Of a stretch of 33,615 nucleotides of DNA, positions 7,083-17,000 are shown one piece after another; position 1 is the first letter of the stretch, and each line of letters starts with the position of its first letter. The stretch is from Phycisphaera sp. GTDB lineage: Bacteria > Planctomycetota > Phycisphaerae > Phycisphaerales > Phycisphaeraceae. Made by a program: the position numbers and the translations under genes. The stretch covers positions 1 through 33,615 of the forward strand of contig WGMF01000058.1 of NCBI GenBank assembly GCA_016125215.1. The letters are read 5' to 3'. The notes under the pieces were generated by a model, which did no database searches, had not been told where the DNA came from, and was given only the letters and a program-made list of their open reading frames with translations.

Positions 7083-7877
7083 CTACAACCTCGTCATCTC
7101 GAATATCCCGCAGCCGTAGGAGCAGCCGTAGTTGTTCTGAATGTCTTCATTGTCGAGCGGGACATCTTCATACAAGTCGCCACGGTCATCGACGAACGAA
7201 AACGCATCGACACGGTATTTGTCTCTGAAATAGTCCAGAAGGAACGCGACGGAAAAAATCCGGTGTGCGTTGAACTCGATGCGCTGCGGGCCGATGGGCG
7301 TGGAGAAATAATGCTTGCCCCCCGGCTTGAGCATGGCGTGGAGATTGTCCAGCCCGAGGCGATAGCCACCGTAGTTGACCGGGTCGCCGTAGCGTCCGAG
7401 ACCGAAGTGCTCGATGGTGTGCAGGCACGAGAGCGAATCGCAGTAACCCTGCAGCCCTTCGGGGAGGGGCGACATCATGTCGGCCTGTTTGAAGGTGACA
7501 TTGGCGATGTTGTTTTCGAGCGGGCGGATGTCGATGACCTCGATCTTGCGGAACGACGCCACGTGCGCGACAAAGCCGTCCACGCGCGAGCCGACGTCCA
7601 CGTGGCGCTGCGGGTTGTTGAGGTGGACCCTGCGTGCCACGAGCAGGTCCTGGTGAAAGTAGTGTCCCCTGGCGGCCCCACTCTTGGCAAAACGGTCGCC
7701 GAGGCAGGGCCTGGACCGGGCCAGCGGAAACTCGCGAGCCGATGCCGCCATCTGATTTTTGAGTCGTCCCCGATCCCGGTAGTAAGCCGGCAGGCCGCGC
7801 ACAGCGTGGATGGTTTTGCGTGGGTCAAAACCAAACGTCGCCAGGAAACCGTGGATGCTCCGCATAAGTTTTTTCAT
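7083..7877 (-). CDS. DUF268 family methyltransferase-like protein
   Basis: This 264-aa protein has a degenerate SAM-methyltransferase core: HVDVGSRVDGFVAHVASF (glycine loop, about residues 92-109), IDIRPL, a QADM segment, then SLSCLHTIEHFGLGRYGDP, the most typical stretch of DUF268 proteins, and MLKPGGKHYFSTPIGPQRIE. Homologues usually sit in polysaccharide or glycan clusters, but here the gene stands alone, convergent with the lipoprotein gene. The N-terminal 80 residues are basic and helical with no signal peptide. A purine-rich AAGAGAG about 7 bases upstream supports the start at 7877. Substrate and activity are not known, and the family name is my recognition of the motif set. Confidence 0.75.
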   Translation of the reverse strand: MKKLMRSIHGFLATFGFDPRKTIHAVRGLPAYYRDRGRLKNQMAASAREFPLARSRPCLGDRFAKSGAARGHYFHQDLLVARRVHLNNPQRHVDVGSRVDGFVAHVASFRKIEVIDIRPLENNIANVTFKQADMMSPLPEGLQGYCDSLSCLHTIEHFGLGRYGDPVNYGGYRLGLDNLHAMLKPGGKHYFSTPIGPQRIEFNAHRIFSVAFLLDYFRDKYRVDAFSFVDDRGDLYEDVPLDNEDIQNNYGCSYGCGIFEMTRL

Positions 7878-7974
7878 GTGCGCTCTCTTACTCGGTCAGA
7901 TAGGGTGCCCCCCTGCCGGCGAACCGGCATCATATCGCAGATTTTTAGGTCACACTCATCCGTCAACCTTCTCG

Positions 7975-8020
7975 TGACAAAAGCAACCGCCCCCCGGGGG
8001 TGTGCGTCCCGGAGGGCGGT
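7975..8020 (-). terminator. Terminator of the giant helical-protein gene
   Basis: The stem ACCGCCCCCCGGG (7986-7998) pairs with CCCGGAGGGCGGT (8008-8020) with one mismatch. On the minus strand the hairpin is followed by TTGCTTTTG, a short T tract. It lies about 75 bases after the stop codon at 8095. The remaining bases to 7877 hold a small hairpin with a CGAA loop (7914-7929) and no gene. Confidence 0.6.
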
Positions 8021-8094
8021 CGTGGGTTGCGATCATTCGAATGTTCATCCGACATCGTTACACGAAGACTTGCAAATGAAAATGGGTTCGGTGC

Positions 8095-11000
8095 TCAGGC
8101 TGCCTCACGGCGAGGGGGATGGTCTTCATCTCGATCATCCTTCTCACGCTCGGCGTCATCGCTTAGAGGTTCGATCCGGCCGATCGTCGGGGGACGATGG
8201 GCGTCGGGCCGACGGGGCGACTTGCCCTTGAGACGGTTGGCCATGTCCCGCATCTGGTCTGCTAATCGCCGAACCTCAGCCACACCCTGTGAGGGGGTCA
8301 TCGGCACACGGGGCGTCTTGGCATCCGTTGACGGTTCGGTTTTTATCGTGGTTGCCTGCGGCGCGGTCAGAAGCATCGTCGTGTTGTCCGCCGCGTCGCA
8401 CGCAAGTTCCGCCCGGTTGCAGACCGACTCGAGCCGATGCGTCGTGTGCTCAGCCTTGTCGATCATCTCACCCAGACGTGTGACGACCTGCACCGGATCG
8501 CCCGAGGCCACACCCGTAACCTTGCACAGGTTGGCAACCTTCTGCCCCGCGGCTTCGATCTTCGCCATCGCTTCGGTCAGCGTCTGACGGGTCTGGTTGT
8601 CAAGGTGTTCGATCCGGTCGCTGAACTTCTTCTGCATTGGGGCCGAGAGGGTATCGACCTGCGATTCGAGGCGGTGGATATGCGAGGCGACCTCCTCTTC
8701 GACTTCGTGCAGCGCAGCTAGCACCTTAGGACGCAGGTCTTCGAGGCGCTTGACCATCTGGCCCTCGCCGGCTTCGACCATCGCCCGTGTCTGTTCGGTG
8801 AGCGCTTCGAGTTTCTGCCTGAGCATCGCCTGGGCCGACTCGATGGCCGCCTGGGCCTGCGGCTTGAGTGATCCGATGCGGTTGCCGAGCTGTTCTTCCA
8901 TCGAACCGACCAGCGCGTTCAACGAATCGCGCACCTCAACCACACGCTGCTGCATCTGCTTGTATGTCGCATCCAGCGCGGCCTGCGACTGTTTGCCGAC
9001 GGTGTCCTGGTGCTCGGCGAGCTTGCGGAGGATCGGCTTGATGGCCGACTCGACCTGCGCCCGAACGCCGGCCACGTGTTGCATCACGACAGCCCGTGTC
9101 TGTTCGACGGCGGCCTGAGACTGTTCATCGAACGCTTTGCCGAGCTGGGTAAACCGCTCGTCGATGCTCTGGAGCTTTTCATCGAGCTGCGCATCGAACG
9201 TGCCGTCGCGCTCGGCCATAGCCAACTCGTGACGCTTGAGCGCCTCATCGATCAAGCCACGGTGAGTATCCAGCCGCTGGGCCAGGTCTCGCTCGAAGGG
9301 TTCGAGCATTCGGCTGGATTCGTCTCGGGCCGACTCGATGCCATCCGAGAGCTTGTCGTGGAGCGATTCCATGAACTGGCGGGCCTCGACCTCTAAATCG
9401 TTGAGGCGGGCCTGGATCGACTCGGCCACGACACGGCTGCCGTTGTGCGCCAGTTCCACGCCCTTGTCGACCTCGCCCTGCACCGAGCGGGCCAATTCCT
9501 GCGCCTCGTTCTCAAACTGGGCGAGCTTCTGACGGAACGCATGCACCATCGTGTCCGCGTTCTGTCTTGCGTTGTCGAGCTGCTGTTTCATACGGGCCTG
9601 GGACTTCTCGTACAGATCGTCCGCCGCATTGGACAGGTCAGTGAATCGCTGTTCGAGCGGGGCGGCCAGCCGGTCCGTGTGTTCGGTCGCCTCGTGCAGG
9701 CCTTTGTCGATGCGCTGACGCAGTGTGACGATGTACGCCTGAGCGTCGCGGTCGAACGAATCGATCTGTTCGTTGAAGGGTTCGACGAGTTTGTCCGCAC
9801 GACGCTGGGCGGCTTCGAGCTGGTCGGCCACACGGGCGTCGATCGATCGACAAAGCTCGCGGGCCTCCGATTCGTGCTCTGCCAGGCGTTCGCGCATCGG
9901 TTCGAGCATCGCATCGGTTTTGGCCTTGCCCGTCTCGAAACCCTCGGCGAGGGTCCGCTGGATCGATTCACCCAGTTCTTCACCCCGCCTGCGGAAATCG
10001 GCGATACGCCGATTAAGTTCATCCGTCGTGGATTGAGCTTTGGATTCACAGTCGCGCTGGAGGTTGCCCAGGCGTGCTTGCACGGCATCGAAAGCCTGGT
10101 CGGTTTTATGCGTGAAACGGTCGAGCTTCTCACGCAGGGGCTGCTCGAAACCGTCAGCCAGTTCCTGCGATTTTTCTTCGACCCGGCCGGCCCACTCTTC
10201 GAGTCTGCCGTCGAGCGGTTTGAAGATCGCCGCGGCGCCACGGTGCGCCTGCATGAGCGTTTTCTTCACACGCTCACGCAGGGTCTTGATGCGCTCCTGC
10301 GATTCTTTGTTGAATGTGGCAAGTCTGTCGTCAATCACTCTGGCCACGTGGCCGGAGAGGTCCTGGGCCTGCGACTGCGCCTGTTCCAGCGCGACTGAGA
10401 GCGGACCGGTGATCGAGGCGGATTTGCGTTCCGACTCGATGACCGCGTCGATCAGGGGTTGACGGATCGCTTCGGCGCGGGACTGGGATTCGTTGATCGC
10501 GGTCTGCAGTTGTTCCTGTGTCGTGCCGACCAACTCGGCGGCGTCGTGACGGAACTCGTCAAGGATGCGCTGCAGCGGTTCGGACAGTGTTTCGGTCTGC
10601 GACTTGACGATCCCGGAAATCTCGTCGAGCCGACCCTTGGCAGACTCGATTGCACGGTCGACGTGGGCGTGGGCCTCGCCGTCGAGTGCCGACGCGTTCT
10701 GACGCCAATCGTCGAGGCGCTTGTCCAAGTCTGCCATCACGCCATCGGCTTGTGACCGCGCGGTTTGGAATTGAGACTCGATGCGTTCGCGGGCCTGCTG
10801 GGTTACCGCGTCGGCGTTGGATTTGAATTCGTCGAGGCTCTTGTTGAGCACGTCGCCCACGACGCCGGCCTTGCCCCGGGCCAGGTCGATCGCTTCCTGC
10901 ACCTGCTTCTGAACGTCGGCTGAGAGTGTGTCGGCCTGCTCGCGGTGGCGGTCGAGTGAATGCGCGAGCGTGTCGGCGAGTTGTGTCGCCTCTGACCGTG

Positions 11001-13092
11001 CCTGCACGAGTTTTTTCTGCAGGTCCTGATCGATGGAATCGACACACGCTTGGGAGTCGGTGTGGAGGGATTCGATACGCGATGACACCGCGCTGACCAG
11101 GGCTTCGATACGTGCGTCGGATTCGTTTTGCAGGGCCTCGCAACGGGCACGGGCGTCGTCATACCCACGCGAGAGCGTTTCGTCGGTCGTGGTTGTGATC
11201 TGTTGAGCGCTCTGGCGGAGATTGTCGAGGATCGAACGGTTGCTGTTTTCGATCTCGCGGAGCTTATGCGTGCTTTGAGTGAGGGAGGCTTCAACTTTCT
11301 GAATGTGTTCGTCGGCACGCTGAGCAAGGGTGTCGGCGTGCCGGCCGATCTCCTCGATGCGCTGGGCCAGGGGCTGCTCGATATTCAGCGCACCCTGGTG
11401 GGCGGACTTGAGGATGTCGCGGACCTGGTGCTTGAGGGCCTTGACCTGGTTCTCGGAGAGTTGCTTGAACAGACGGGCCTTGTCCTGCGACTTCTCGCTC
11501 TGTGCGATGAGCTGCGCCACAGCGGCGTCGGCGGCCTGGCGGGCTTTGGCCTCGAAGGCCTCGAGTTTTTCCGCCAACGGGTCGGCGATGCGGTCGGCGC
11601 TCTGTTTGGCTTCGAGCGTGGTGGCGCGGATTCGGCGTTCGATCTGGTCGGCCAGTTCCTGCGACTCGAAGCTGAATTTGGCAAGCTTTTCATCGAGCGG
11701 CTTGGCGTAGGCGTCGGCCTGGGCGAACGCGCGGTCCACTTGCTTCCTGATGGCCTCGTCCGTGGACTTCACCACGGCCTGGGCCTTGTCGGCAAAGTCG
11801 TTGAGCTTTTCTTCCAACGGCACGGTGATCGCGTCGGCGCTCTGTTGTGTGGCGTGAAGTGTTTCATTGATGCGCTCTTCGATGGCGGACGCCTGGGCCT
11901 GCGCCTCGGTCTTGAATCGCGCGAGCTTGTCGTTGAGCGGCTGGGCGTGGGCGTCGGCGGCGGTGTGGGCCTGTTCGATGGCCTTTTGGACTCGCGCTTC
12001 GATGGTGGAAGCGAGTTGCTCGCCACGTTTCTGGAAGTCCAGCAGCTTGCTCTCGAGCGGCGAGGCGATTTCTTCGGCGCTCGAACGCGCACGCAGCACG
12101 CTCTGGTGCAGGCGGGACTCGATCTCTTCGGTGAGTTTCTGGGTGGTCTTCTCGAAACCGGCGAGTTTATCCATCACCGGCGTGGACAGCGCCTCGGTTC
12201 GACGCTGGGCCGAGGTCATCTGGTCGCCCAGGTCGCGGTCGGTTTTGCGGTAGAGACTGGTCAGCTGCTCCTCGAAACGGGCCATCCGGTTTTGCAAGGC
12301 TTCTTCCGCGTGGCTGAGCATGTCCTCAAATCGAAGTTCGTATTGACCCATGCGGACGGCGATGGCCTCGTCGAGCTGGTGGCCCAGGGGTTCGATCTGT
12401 TCCAACGCCTGCCTGCGGGACTGCTCGATGCGCTCGTCGAATTGCCTCTTGATGTCGTCCGCGATTTCCCAGACGGATTTCTCGAATTGCGGGACGCGGT
12501 CTTCGAGCGAGCGCTGCGCGTTTTTCACCGACGTTTCGAGCTGCCGCTTGACGTTGTCGGCTGACTCGGTAAAACGCCGGGCAATCGGTTCGGTCAGCGC
12601 GGTGGCTTCGTTTCGGCTGACGTTGATGAGTTCGGTTAACTGGTCCTTGAGTTGCGGCAGGATGCTGCGCGCTTCACGCTCGAAGGCGGACAAGCGCTGG
12701 TTGAGATGGTCCTCCGCGGCCTTGAGGGCGTCGAGGCGTTCCTGGATGGGCTGGGCCAGTTGGGCCAGGTCCTTGCGGGCGCACTCCATCGATTCATCGA
12801 ACCGCGCGCGGGCCTCTTTCTTGAGCTTGGCAATCTGCTCATCGGTCGGGCGGGCTTCTTCAAGTTGGCGTTGCAGCGCGGTGATGAGTTTCTTCACACT
12901 GTTTTCGAGGCCGTTCATCTGGACGATGCGCTGCTCGAAACTCCTGTCGGTGTCGCGGAACTCGTTGATCCGTCGTGCGATCCACTTGTCGAGCTCGGAG
13001 ACCTTCTCGATGGCCTTGGTAAGTCGTTCCGCGGCGACGGCGGGGTTCGAGAGTTCGGAAGCGACCTTCAGGGCGTCTTGATGGGAGGGCAT
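8095..13092 (-). CDS. Giant repetitive alpha-helical protein (1665 aa, 40-residue repeats)
   Basis: This 1665-aa protein has no signal peptide and no membrane segment, so it should be cytoplasmic. Almost the whole chain is Ala, Glu, Gln, Arg and Lys helix. In the best-preserved stretches it repeats every 40 residues, with consensus PLxEKLxxFExxAxxxAxxIE (about half a unit) followed by Rxxxx...AxxxAdxIA. Four consecutive units in the N-terminal third and four in the C-terminal third are each exactly 40 long. Forty residues equal 11 turns at 3.64 residues per turn, as in apolipoprotein-like helices, and fit heptads poorly. The last 120 residues are different: a short helical region, a Pro/Thr linker and a mixed-charge tail. 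The start at 13092 has AAAGG about 8 bases upstream. It could be a filament or scaffold protein. No family was recognised with certainty. Confidence 0.85.
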   Translation of the reverse strand: MPSHQDALKVASELSNPAVAAERLTKAIEKVSELDKWIARRINEFRDTDRSFEQRIVQMNGLENSVKKLITALQRQLEEARPTDEQIAKLKKEARARFDESMECARKDLAQLAQPIQERLDALKAAEDHLNQRLSAFEREARSILPQLKDQLTELINVSRNEATALTEPIARRFTESADNVKRQLETSVKNAQRSLEDRVPQFEKSVWEIADDIKRQFDERIEQSRRQALEQIEPLGHQLDEAIAVRMGQYELRFEDMLSHAEEALQNRMARFEEQLTSLYRKTDRDLGDQMTSAQRRTEALSTPVMDKLAGFEKTTQKLTEEIESRLHQSVLRARSSAEEIASPLESKLLDFQKRGEQLASTIEARVQKAIEQAHTAADAHAQPLNDKLARFKTEAQAQASAIEERINETLHATQQSADAITVPLEEKLNDFADKAQAVVKSTDEAIRKQVDRAFAQADAYAKPLDEKLAKFSFESQELADQIERRIRATTLEAKQSADRIADPLAEKLEAFEAKARQAADAAVAQLIAQSEKSQDKARLFKQLSENQVKALKHQVRDILKSAHQGALNIEQPLAQRIEEIGRHADTLAQRADEHIQKVEASLTQSTHKLREIENSNRSILDNLRQSAQQITTTTDETLSRGYDDARARCEALQNESDARIEALVSAVSSRIESLHTDSQACVDSIDQDLQKKLVQARSEATQLADTLAHSLDRHREQADTLSADVQKQVQEAIDLARGKAGVVGDVLNKSLDEFKSNADAVTQQARERIESQFQTARSQADGVMADLDKRLDDWRQNASALDGEAHAHVDRAIESAKGRLDEISGIVKSQTETLSEPLQRILDEFRHDAAELVGTTQEQLQTAINESQSRAEAIRQPLIDAVIESERKSASITGPLSVALEQAQSQAQDLSGHVARVIDDRLATFNKESQERIKTLRERVKKTLMQAHRGAAAIFKPLDGRLEEWAGRVEEKSQELADGFEQPLREKLDRFTHKTDQAFDAVQARLGNLQRDCESKAQSTTDELNRRIADFRRRGEELGESIQRTLAEGFETGKAKTDAMLEPMRERLAEHESEARELCRSIDARVADQLEAAQRRADKLVEPFNEQIDSFDRDAQAYIVTLRQRIDKGLHEATEHTDRLAAPLEQRFTDLSNAADDLYEKSQARMKQQLDNARQNADTMVHAFRQKLAQFENEAQELARSVQGEVDKGVELAHNGSRVVAESIQARLNDLEVEARQFMESLHDKLSDGIESARDESSRMLEPFERDLAQRLDTHRGLIDEALKRHELAMAERDGTFDAQLDEKLQSIDERFTQLGKAFDEQSQAAVEQTRAVVMQHVAGVRAQVESAIKPILRKLAEHQDTVGKQSQAALDATYKQMQQRVVEVRDSLNALVGSMEEQLGNRIGSLKPQAQAAIESAQAMLRQKLEALTEQTRAMVEAGEGQMVKRLEDLRPKVLAALHEVEEEVASHIHRLESQVDTLSAPMQKKFSDRIEHLDNQTRQTLTEAMAKIEAAGQKVANLCKVTGVASGDPVQVVTRLGEMIDKAEHTTHRLESVCNRAELACDAADNTTMLLTAPQATTIKTEPSTDAKTPRVPMTPSQGVAEVRRLADQMRDMANRLKGKSPRRPDAHRPPTIGRIEPLSDDAEREKDDRDEDHPPRREAA

Positions 13093-13271
13093 GGTGCACA
13101 CCTTTCTCAATGCAAACAACACGGAAAACACAACAACCCGTGTGCGAGCATCGGCCAGAAGGTGTAACGACTGAAGCGCCTGTAACGGTTGGGAGGGATA
13201 TTCCGTCGGGAGCCGGGGCCGATAACGGGACGATGCGTGTCGATAAGCACGTCCCCCCCGTGCTCATAATG

Positions 13272-13300
13272 TTGCTCGACATGGGCTATGCCTGTAAACT
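13272..13300 (+). promoter_or_regulatory. Possible metK promoter
   Basis: TTGCTC (13272-13277) and TAAACT (13295-13300) are 17 bases apart. Both match the consensus only partly. The 254-base divergent region 13093-13346 also holds the promoter for the giant helical gene, not located with confidence. No known SAM riboswitch core was seen there. Confidence 0.35.
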
Positions 13301-13346
13301 GACCGACTCGACTGATTTCCATCCACACACACAAGAGAAAGCAAGT

Positions 13347-14534
13347 ATGGCTGCAAACTACAGTAACGGCACGCACCTGTTCACAAGCGAATCGGTCTCG
13401 ATGGGCCACCCCGACAAGGTTTCGGACCAGATTTCCGACGCCATCCTCGACAGCCTGCTCGCGGCCGACCCGATGGCGCGGGTCGCGTGTGAGACGCTGT
13501 GTACGACCGGTCTCGTTGTCGTGGCGGGTGAGATCACGGTCCACAATCAGAAGGCGATCAAGGCGCTCGACGACGTCGAAGAAACCGTCCGCAATACCAT
13601 CAAGCGCATCGGCTACACCGACCCCGAAGCCCGGTTCAGCTACGACTCGTGTGGCGTGATCCGTGCGCTGCACTCGCAGTCGGCTGACATCGCGATGGGC
13701 GTGGACCGTGAGGGCGCGGGCGACCAGGGCCTGATGTTCGGTTTTGCCTGCCGTGAGACCAAGGAGTTCATGCCCCTGCCGATCTATCTCTCGCACCGGC
13801 TCGTTGAGCGTCAGGCTTATGTGCGTGAGAAGAACATCATCAAGGGCCTGCGTCCCGACGCCAAGAGCCAGGTCACGGTGGAGTACGAGGGCATGAAGCC
13901 CACGAGCATCCACACCGTCGTGCTCTCGACCCAGCACACCAGCGCGTGGAGCTCTCCTGCCAAGCAGAAACAACTCAAGCAGCAGGTCATCAAGCACATC
14001 ATTGAACCGGTGATGCCCAAGAAGCTTTACAACTCGAAGAAGGTCAAGGTCCACGTCAACCCGACGGGCCAGTTCGAGATCGGCGGGCCGCACGGCGACA
14101 CGGGCCTGACCGGGCGCAAGATCATCGTCGACACCTACGGCGGGCGCGGTTGCCACGGCGGCGGTGCGTTCTCGGGCAAGGACCCGACCAAGGTGGACCG
14201 ATCGGCCAGCTACATGGCACGCTACATCGCCAAGAACGTGGTCGCTGCGGGATTGAGCGACGTGTGCGAGGTGCAGCTCTCGTATGCGATTGGTGTGGCG
14301 GACCCGATCTCCGTGCTCGTCGATACCCAGGGGACCAATAAGATCGACGAAACCAAGATCAGCAAGCTTGTGCGCAAGCACTTCCCCATGACGCCGCGCG
14401 GCATCATCGAGCACCTCAAACTGCGTCGCCCGATCTACGAAGAAACCGCACGCCACGGCCACTTCGGTCGCCCGGGCTTCTCGTGGGAAAAGACGGACAT
14501 GGCCCGAAAGCTCCGCGCCGACGCGGGGCTGTGA
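13347..14534 (+). CDS. metK: S-adenosylmethionine synthase
   Basis: This 395-aa cytoplasmic enzyme makes SAM from methionine and ATP. Signatures in order are [16 protein letters not shown] near the N-terminus, [12 protein letters not shown] in the ATP site, and [18 protein letters not shown] for the phosphate-binding loop, followed by [16 protein letters not shown]. The C-terminus [12 protein letters not shown] is standard. The frame is open from 13110, but ATG 13347 gives the family-normal start ([13 protein letters not shown]). Only a weak purine run, AGAGAAAG, precedes it. Upstream is a divergent gap, and downstream is repeat element B, 5 bases after the stop. Confidence 0.97.
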   Translation: MAANYSNGTHLFTSESVSMGHPDKVSDQISDAILDSLLAADPMARVACETLCTTGLVVVAGEITVHNQKAIKALDDVEETVRNTIKRIGYTDPEARFSYDSCGVIRALHSQSADIAMGVDREGAGDQGLMFGFACRETKEFMPLPIYLSHRLVERQAYVREKNIIKGLRPDAKSQVTVEYEGMKPTSIHTVVLSTQHTSAWSSPAKQKQLKQQVIKHIIEPVMPKKLYNSKKVKVHVNPTGQFEIGGPHGDTGLTGRKIIVDTYGGRGCHGGGAFSGKDPTKVDRSASYMARYIAKNVVAAGLSDVCEVQLSYAIGVADPISVLVDTQGTNKIDETKISKLVRKHFPMTPRGIIEHLKLRRPIYEETARHGHFGRPGFSWEKTDMARKLRADAGL

Positions 14535-14539
14535 GGCAG

Positions 14540-14779
14540 TAGCCGCGAATGAACGCGAATGAACGCGGATGTGAAAGGATACAGGAGTTAGGAGTTAGGA
14601 GAAAGGGATACGGTGTATTTAGCCCGGTCGCTAGCGACCCGTGAGCGTGGCCATCAAGATCGATAATTACTTGCTGGGATACTCAGCCATGAATTTCTCT
14701 AACATCATCCATTCTCCATCGTCGATCATCCAATCTTAATACCTTCCTATTCGCGTTTATTCGCGTTCATTCGCGGCTG
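14540..14779. repeat. Modular inverted-repeat element B (non-coding)
   Basis: Left arm: AGC followed by 10-bp units CGCGAATGAA (14544-14553), CGCGAATGAA (14554-14563) and CGCGGATGTG (14564-14573). Right arm, minus strand: AGC, CGCGAATGAA (14766-14775), CGCGAATAAA (14756-14765), CGCGAATAGG (14746-14755). Inner 7-bp units are GGAGTTA twice and GGAGAAA (from 14584) on the left, and TGGATGA-type heptamers on the right minus strand (about 14734-14700), including a copy of the AATGGATGATGT word of element A. The centre holds a perfect 14-bp palindrome, GGTCGCTAGCGACC (14626-14639), after TTTAGCCC. It fills the whole metK-ptsP gap, and the right arm ends 8 bases before the ptsP start. Confidence 0.85.
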
Positions 14780-14786
14780 ACTCACC

Positions 14787-16550
14787 ATGCAACTCAAGCA
14801 GGGCATCAAGGTTTCTCCCGGTGTCGCGATCTGCCAGGCGCTGGTGATCGACGCGGAGGATCAGCCGATCCCCAAGCGGACTGTCGCCCGCAGCAGGCAG
14901 AGCGCTGAGCTTGAACGTCTGGACGCGGCGCTCAAAGCCAGCGGTCAGGACATCGAAGACCTTCGCAAGCACGCCACCACCAAGGTCGGGCCGGAGCTAG
15001 CCAAGATTTTCGACGTCCACCTTGTGATGCTCAAGGACAAACACCTTGTCGCACAATTCCGGGAGGCAATCTCGACGGATTCGGTCACGGCGGAGTACGC
15101 GGTCTACTCGGTGATGCGTCGCCAGCAGGCGGTCTTCAGCCAGATGGACAAGGGCTTTTTCCGCGAGCGTGCCAACGACCTGTGGGACATCGAAAAGCGG
15201 ATCATCGGCCACCTGATCGGTGACGAGCGTGCGCACCTCACGGGCCTCAAGCAGGACGTGATCCTTGTCGCTCACGACCTCACGCCCAGCCAGACCGCTT
15301 CGCTCGACAAGTCGCGTATCAAAGGCATTGCCACCAACGCCGGCGGCCAGACCAGCCACACCGCCATCCTCGCCCACGCCCAGGGCATCCCCGCGATCGT
15401 GGGCCTGGAGAACATCACCTCGCTCGTTTCATCGGGCGACACCATCATCATCGACGGCCACAAGGGCATGGTCATCATCAGCCCCGACGCGGCGCAGTTG
15501 ATGGAGTACCGCCAGCAGGCCGAACGCTTTGCCCTGCTCGAGACGCAGTTCGACGAACTGGCCCACCTGCCGGCCGTGACACGCGACGGCAAGGCAATCA
15601 CGCTGCTGGCCAACATCGAGTTCCCCGACGAGGTCCCCCCCGCCGTGGCCAAGGGCGCGATGGGCATCGGGCTTTACCGCACCGAGTTTCTCTTTCTCTC
15701 GGCGGATGAGGAGCCCGACGAAGAGCAACAGTACGCCGCGTACAAGCGCGTGATCGACCTGCTCAAGGGCAAGCCGCTCACGATCCGCACGCTCGATCTT
15801 GGCGCGGACAAGGTCGCCCACATCGACGGCCTGGCCACCAACGAACGTAACCCCTTCCTCGGTTGCCGATCGATCCGGCTGTGCCTGCAGAACCTGCCGC
15901 TCTTCAAGACGCAGCTCCGCGCGATCCTGCGTGCGAGTGTCCACGGTCAGGTCCGCATCATGTTCCCGCTGATCTCCAATGTGATGGAGCTTCGCCAGGC
16001 GAGGATGATCCTCAACGACGTGATGGAGGACATGACCGACCAGGGCCACGAGTTCAACCACCACATCCCTGTGGGCATCATGGTCGAGGTGCCCTCGGCG
16101 GCGTTGCAGGCCAAGACGCTTGCGCGGGAGGTGGACTTCTTCAGCATCGGCACCAACGACCTGATCCAATACACCGTGGCGGTCGACCGGGGCAACGAAC
16201 GGATTGCCAATCTTTATTCCGGTGCGCACCCGGCGGTGGTGCAGCTCATCAAGGACGTGGCCAGGGCCGGCGTGCGAGGCGGGATCGAGGTGAGCCTGTG
16301 CGGGGAGATGGCGGGCGAGCCGCAGTTCGTGCCGCTGCTCATCGGGCTGGGCCTGAAGAAACTTTCGATGACCCCGCCGGCGCTGCCGGAGGTCAAGAAG
16401 GTGATCCGCTCGGTGACGATGGACCAGTGCCAGAAGATCGCGCGCAAGGTCAGCGGCATGGAATCGGACCGCGAGGTCCTGAACTACCTGCGCGACGAGA
16501 TGCGCAAGGTCCTGCCCGAAGCGATGGAGGTCCGGGGATCGACCCGATAA
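14787..16550 (+). CDS. ptsP: Phosphoenolpyruvate-protein phosphotransferase (enzyme I)
   Basis: This 587-aa cytoplasmic enzyme transfers phosphate from PEP to HPr, the first step of the phosphotransferase system. The N-terminal helical domain is followed by the swivelling phosphohistidine domain with GGQTSHTAILA, where His191 is the expected phosphorylated residue. The PEP-binding barrel has GIGLYRTEFLFL, GTNDLIQYTVAVDRGN and SLCGEMAG with the catalytic Cys. Length is close to E. coli enzyme I (575), and no GAF domain is present, so ptsI would be an equally good symbol. No ribosome site is seen, because the 8 bases before ATG directly follow the arm of element B. No HPr or sugar permease gene is in the window, so a regulatory PTS is possible. 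Confidence 0.95.
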   Translation: MQLKQGIKVSPGVAICQALVIDAEDQPIPKRTVARSRQSAELERLDAALKASGQDIEDLRKHATTKVGPELAKIFDVHLVMLKDKHLVAQFREAISTDSVTAEYAVYSVMRRQQAVFSQMDKGFFRERANDLWDIEKRIIGHLIGDERAHLTGLKQDVILVAHDLTPSQTASLDKSRIKGIATNAGGQTSHTAILAHAQGIPAIVGLENITSLVSSGDTIIIDGHKGMVIISPDAAQLMEYRQQAERFALLETQFDELAHLPAVTRDGKAITLLANIEFPDEVPPAVAKGAMGIGLYRTEFLFLSADEEPDEEQQYAAYKRVIDLLKGKPLTIRTLDLGADKVAHIDGLATNERNPFLGCRSIRLCLQNLPLFKTQLRAILRASVHGQVRIMFPLISNVMELRQARMILNDVMEDMTDQGHEFNHHIPVGIMVEVPSAALQAKTLAREVDFFSIGTNDLIQYTVAVDRGNERIANLYSGAHPAVVQLIKDVARAGVRGGIEVSLCGEMAGEPQFVPLLIGLGLKKLSMTPPALPEVKKVIRSVTMDQCQKIARKVSGMESDREVLNYLRDEMRKVLPEAMEVRGSTR

Positions 16551-17000
16551 CGCCACGGGTCATGGGATCACGCCCACAGGCCGATGAATGAAAACATCCG
16601 GGTTTGGGGTCGGTCCTATGGGGGTCGGCCTGACTACCTGTGTGGCGTGAAAACGGGCGACATCCCCCGCTCACTCCCAACCTGTTATAATCCCCTTAGC
16701 CTCCGGGCAAAGAACAAACATCCACCCCCGCAAACCGGCAAACCGCTCGCGACAACCCCCGGCCCTCAAACATCGAACTTAGCCGGACATACGCTCGAGC
16801 GCAAGCCCCAGAACAAGGACGGGACGACCCCACTGGAAAGGATTCGCCCACTCGCTCAGGACCACGACACACCCAGCCGACACGCACGAAACACACGACG
16901 CGCCTTCACGCCCGTGAAAATCGATGCCCCGGCTACGGTGTTTCTGCGCGCCTGACTGCGCGACCGCCACAACCTATGGGAACACTCGCCCCGGCAGCAC
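16551..17000 (+). other. 450-base intergenic region: long RNase E/G leader
   Basis: There is no credible gene here; the one open frame (16584-16955) has no family features. A strong promoter lies at 16683-16691, so the transcript for the RNase E/G gene would carry a leader of about 300 bases. The leader is C/A-rich with few obvious strong hairpins by eye. No T-tract terminator for ptsP was found between 16551 and 16680. Confidence 0.5.
16683..16691 (+). promoter_or_regulatory. Extended -10 promoter of the RNase E/G gene
   Basis: TGTTATAAT is a perfect extended -10 (TG, one base, TATAAT). The bases 17 upstream (TCCCCC) are not a -35, which the extended motif may compensate for. Transcription would start near 16698. 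Confidence 0.65.

Noticed and set aside
11128-12564. Long plus-strand frame of 478 aa inside the giant helical gene
   Set aside because: It is antisense to a highly biased repetitive gene; its Leu/Val/Gly-rich sequence is what the complement of Gln/Glu/Ala/Arg codons gives.
13093-13346. SAM riboswitch before metK
   Set aside because: I looked for the conserved cores of known SAM-binding leaders and saw none; a covariance-model search would be decisive.
16551-16680. Terminator after ptsP
   Set aside because: Several GC-rich words could pair weakly, but no stem followed by a T run was found.
16584-16955. Open frame of 123 aa before the RNase E/G gene
   Set aside because: It has a low-complexity random composition and no family features, and it straddles the strong promoter at 16683-16691. 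Most likely it is non-coding leader.
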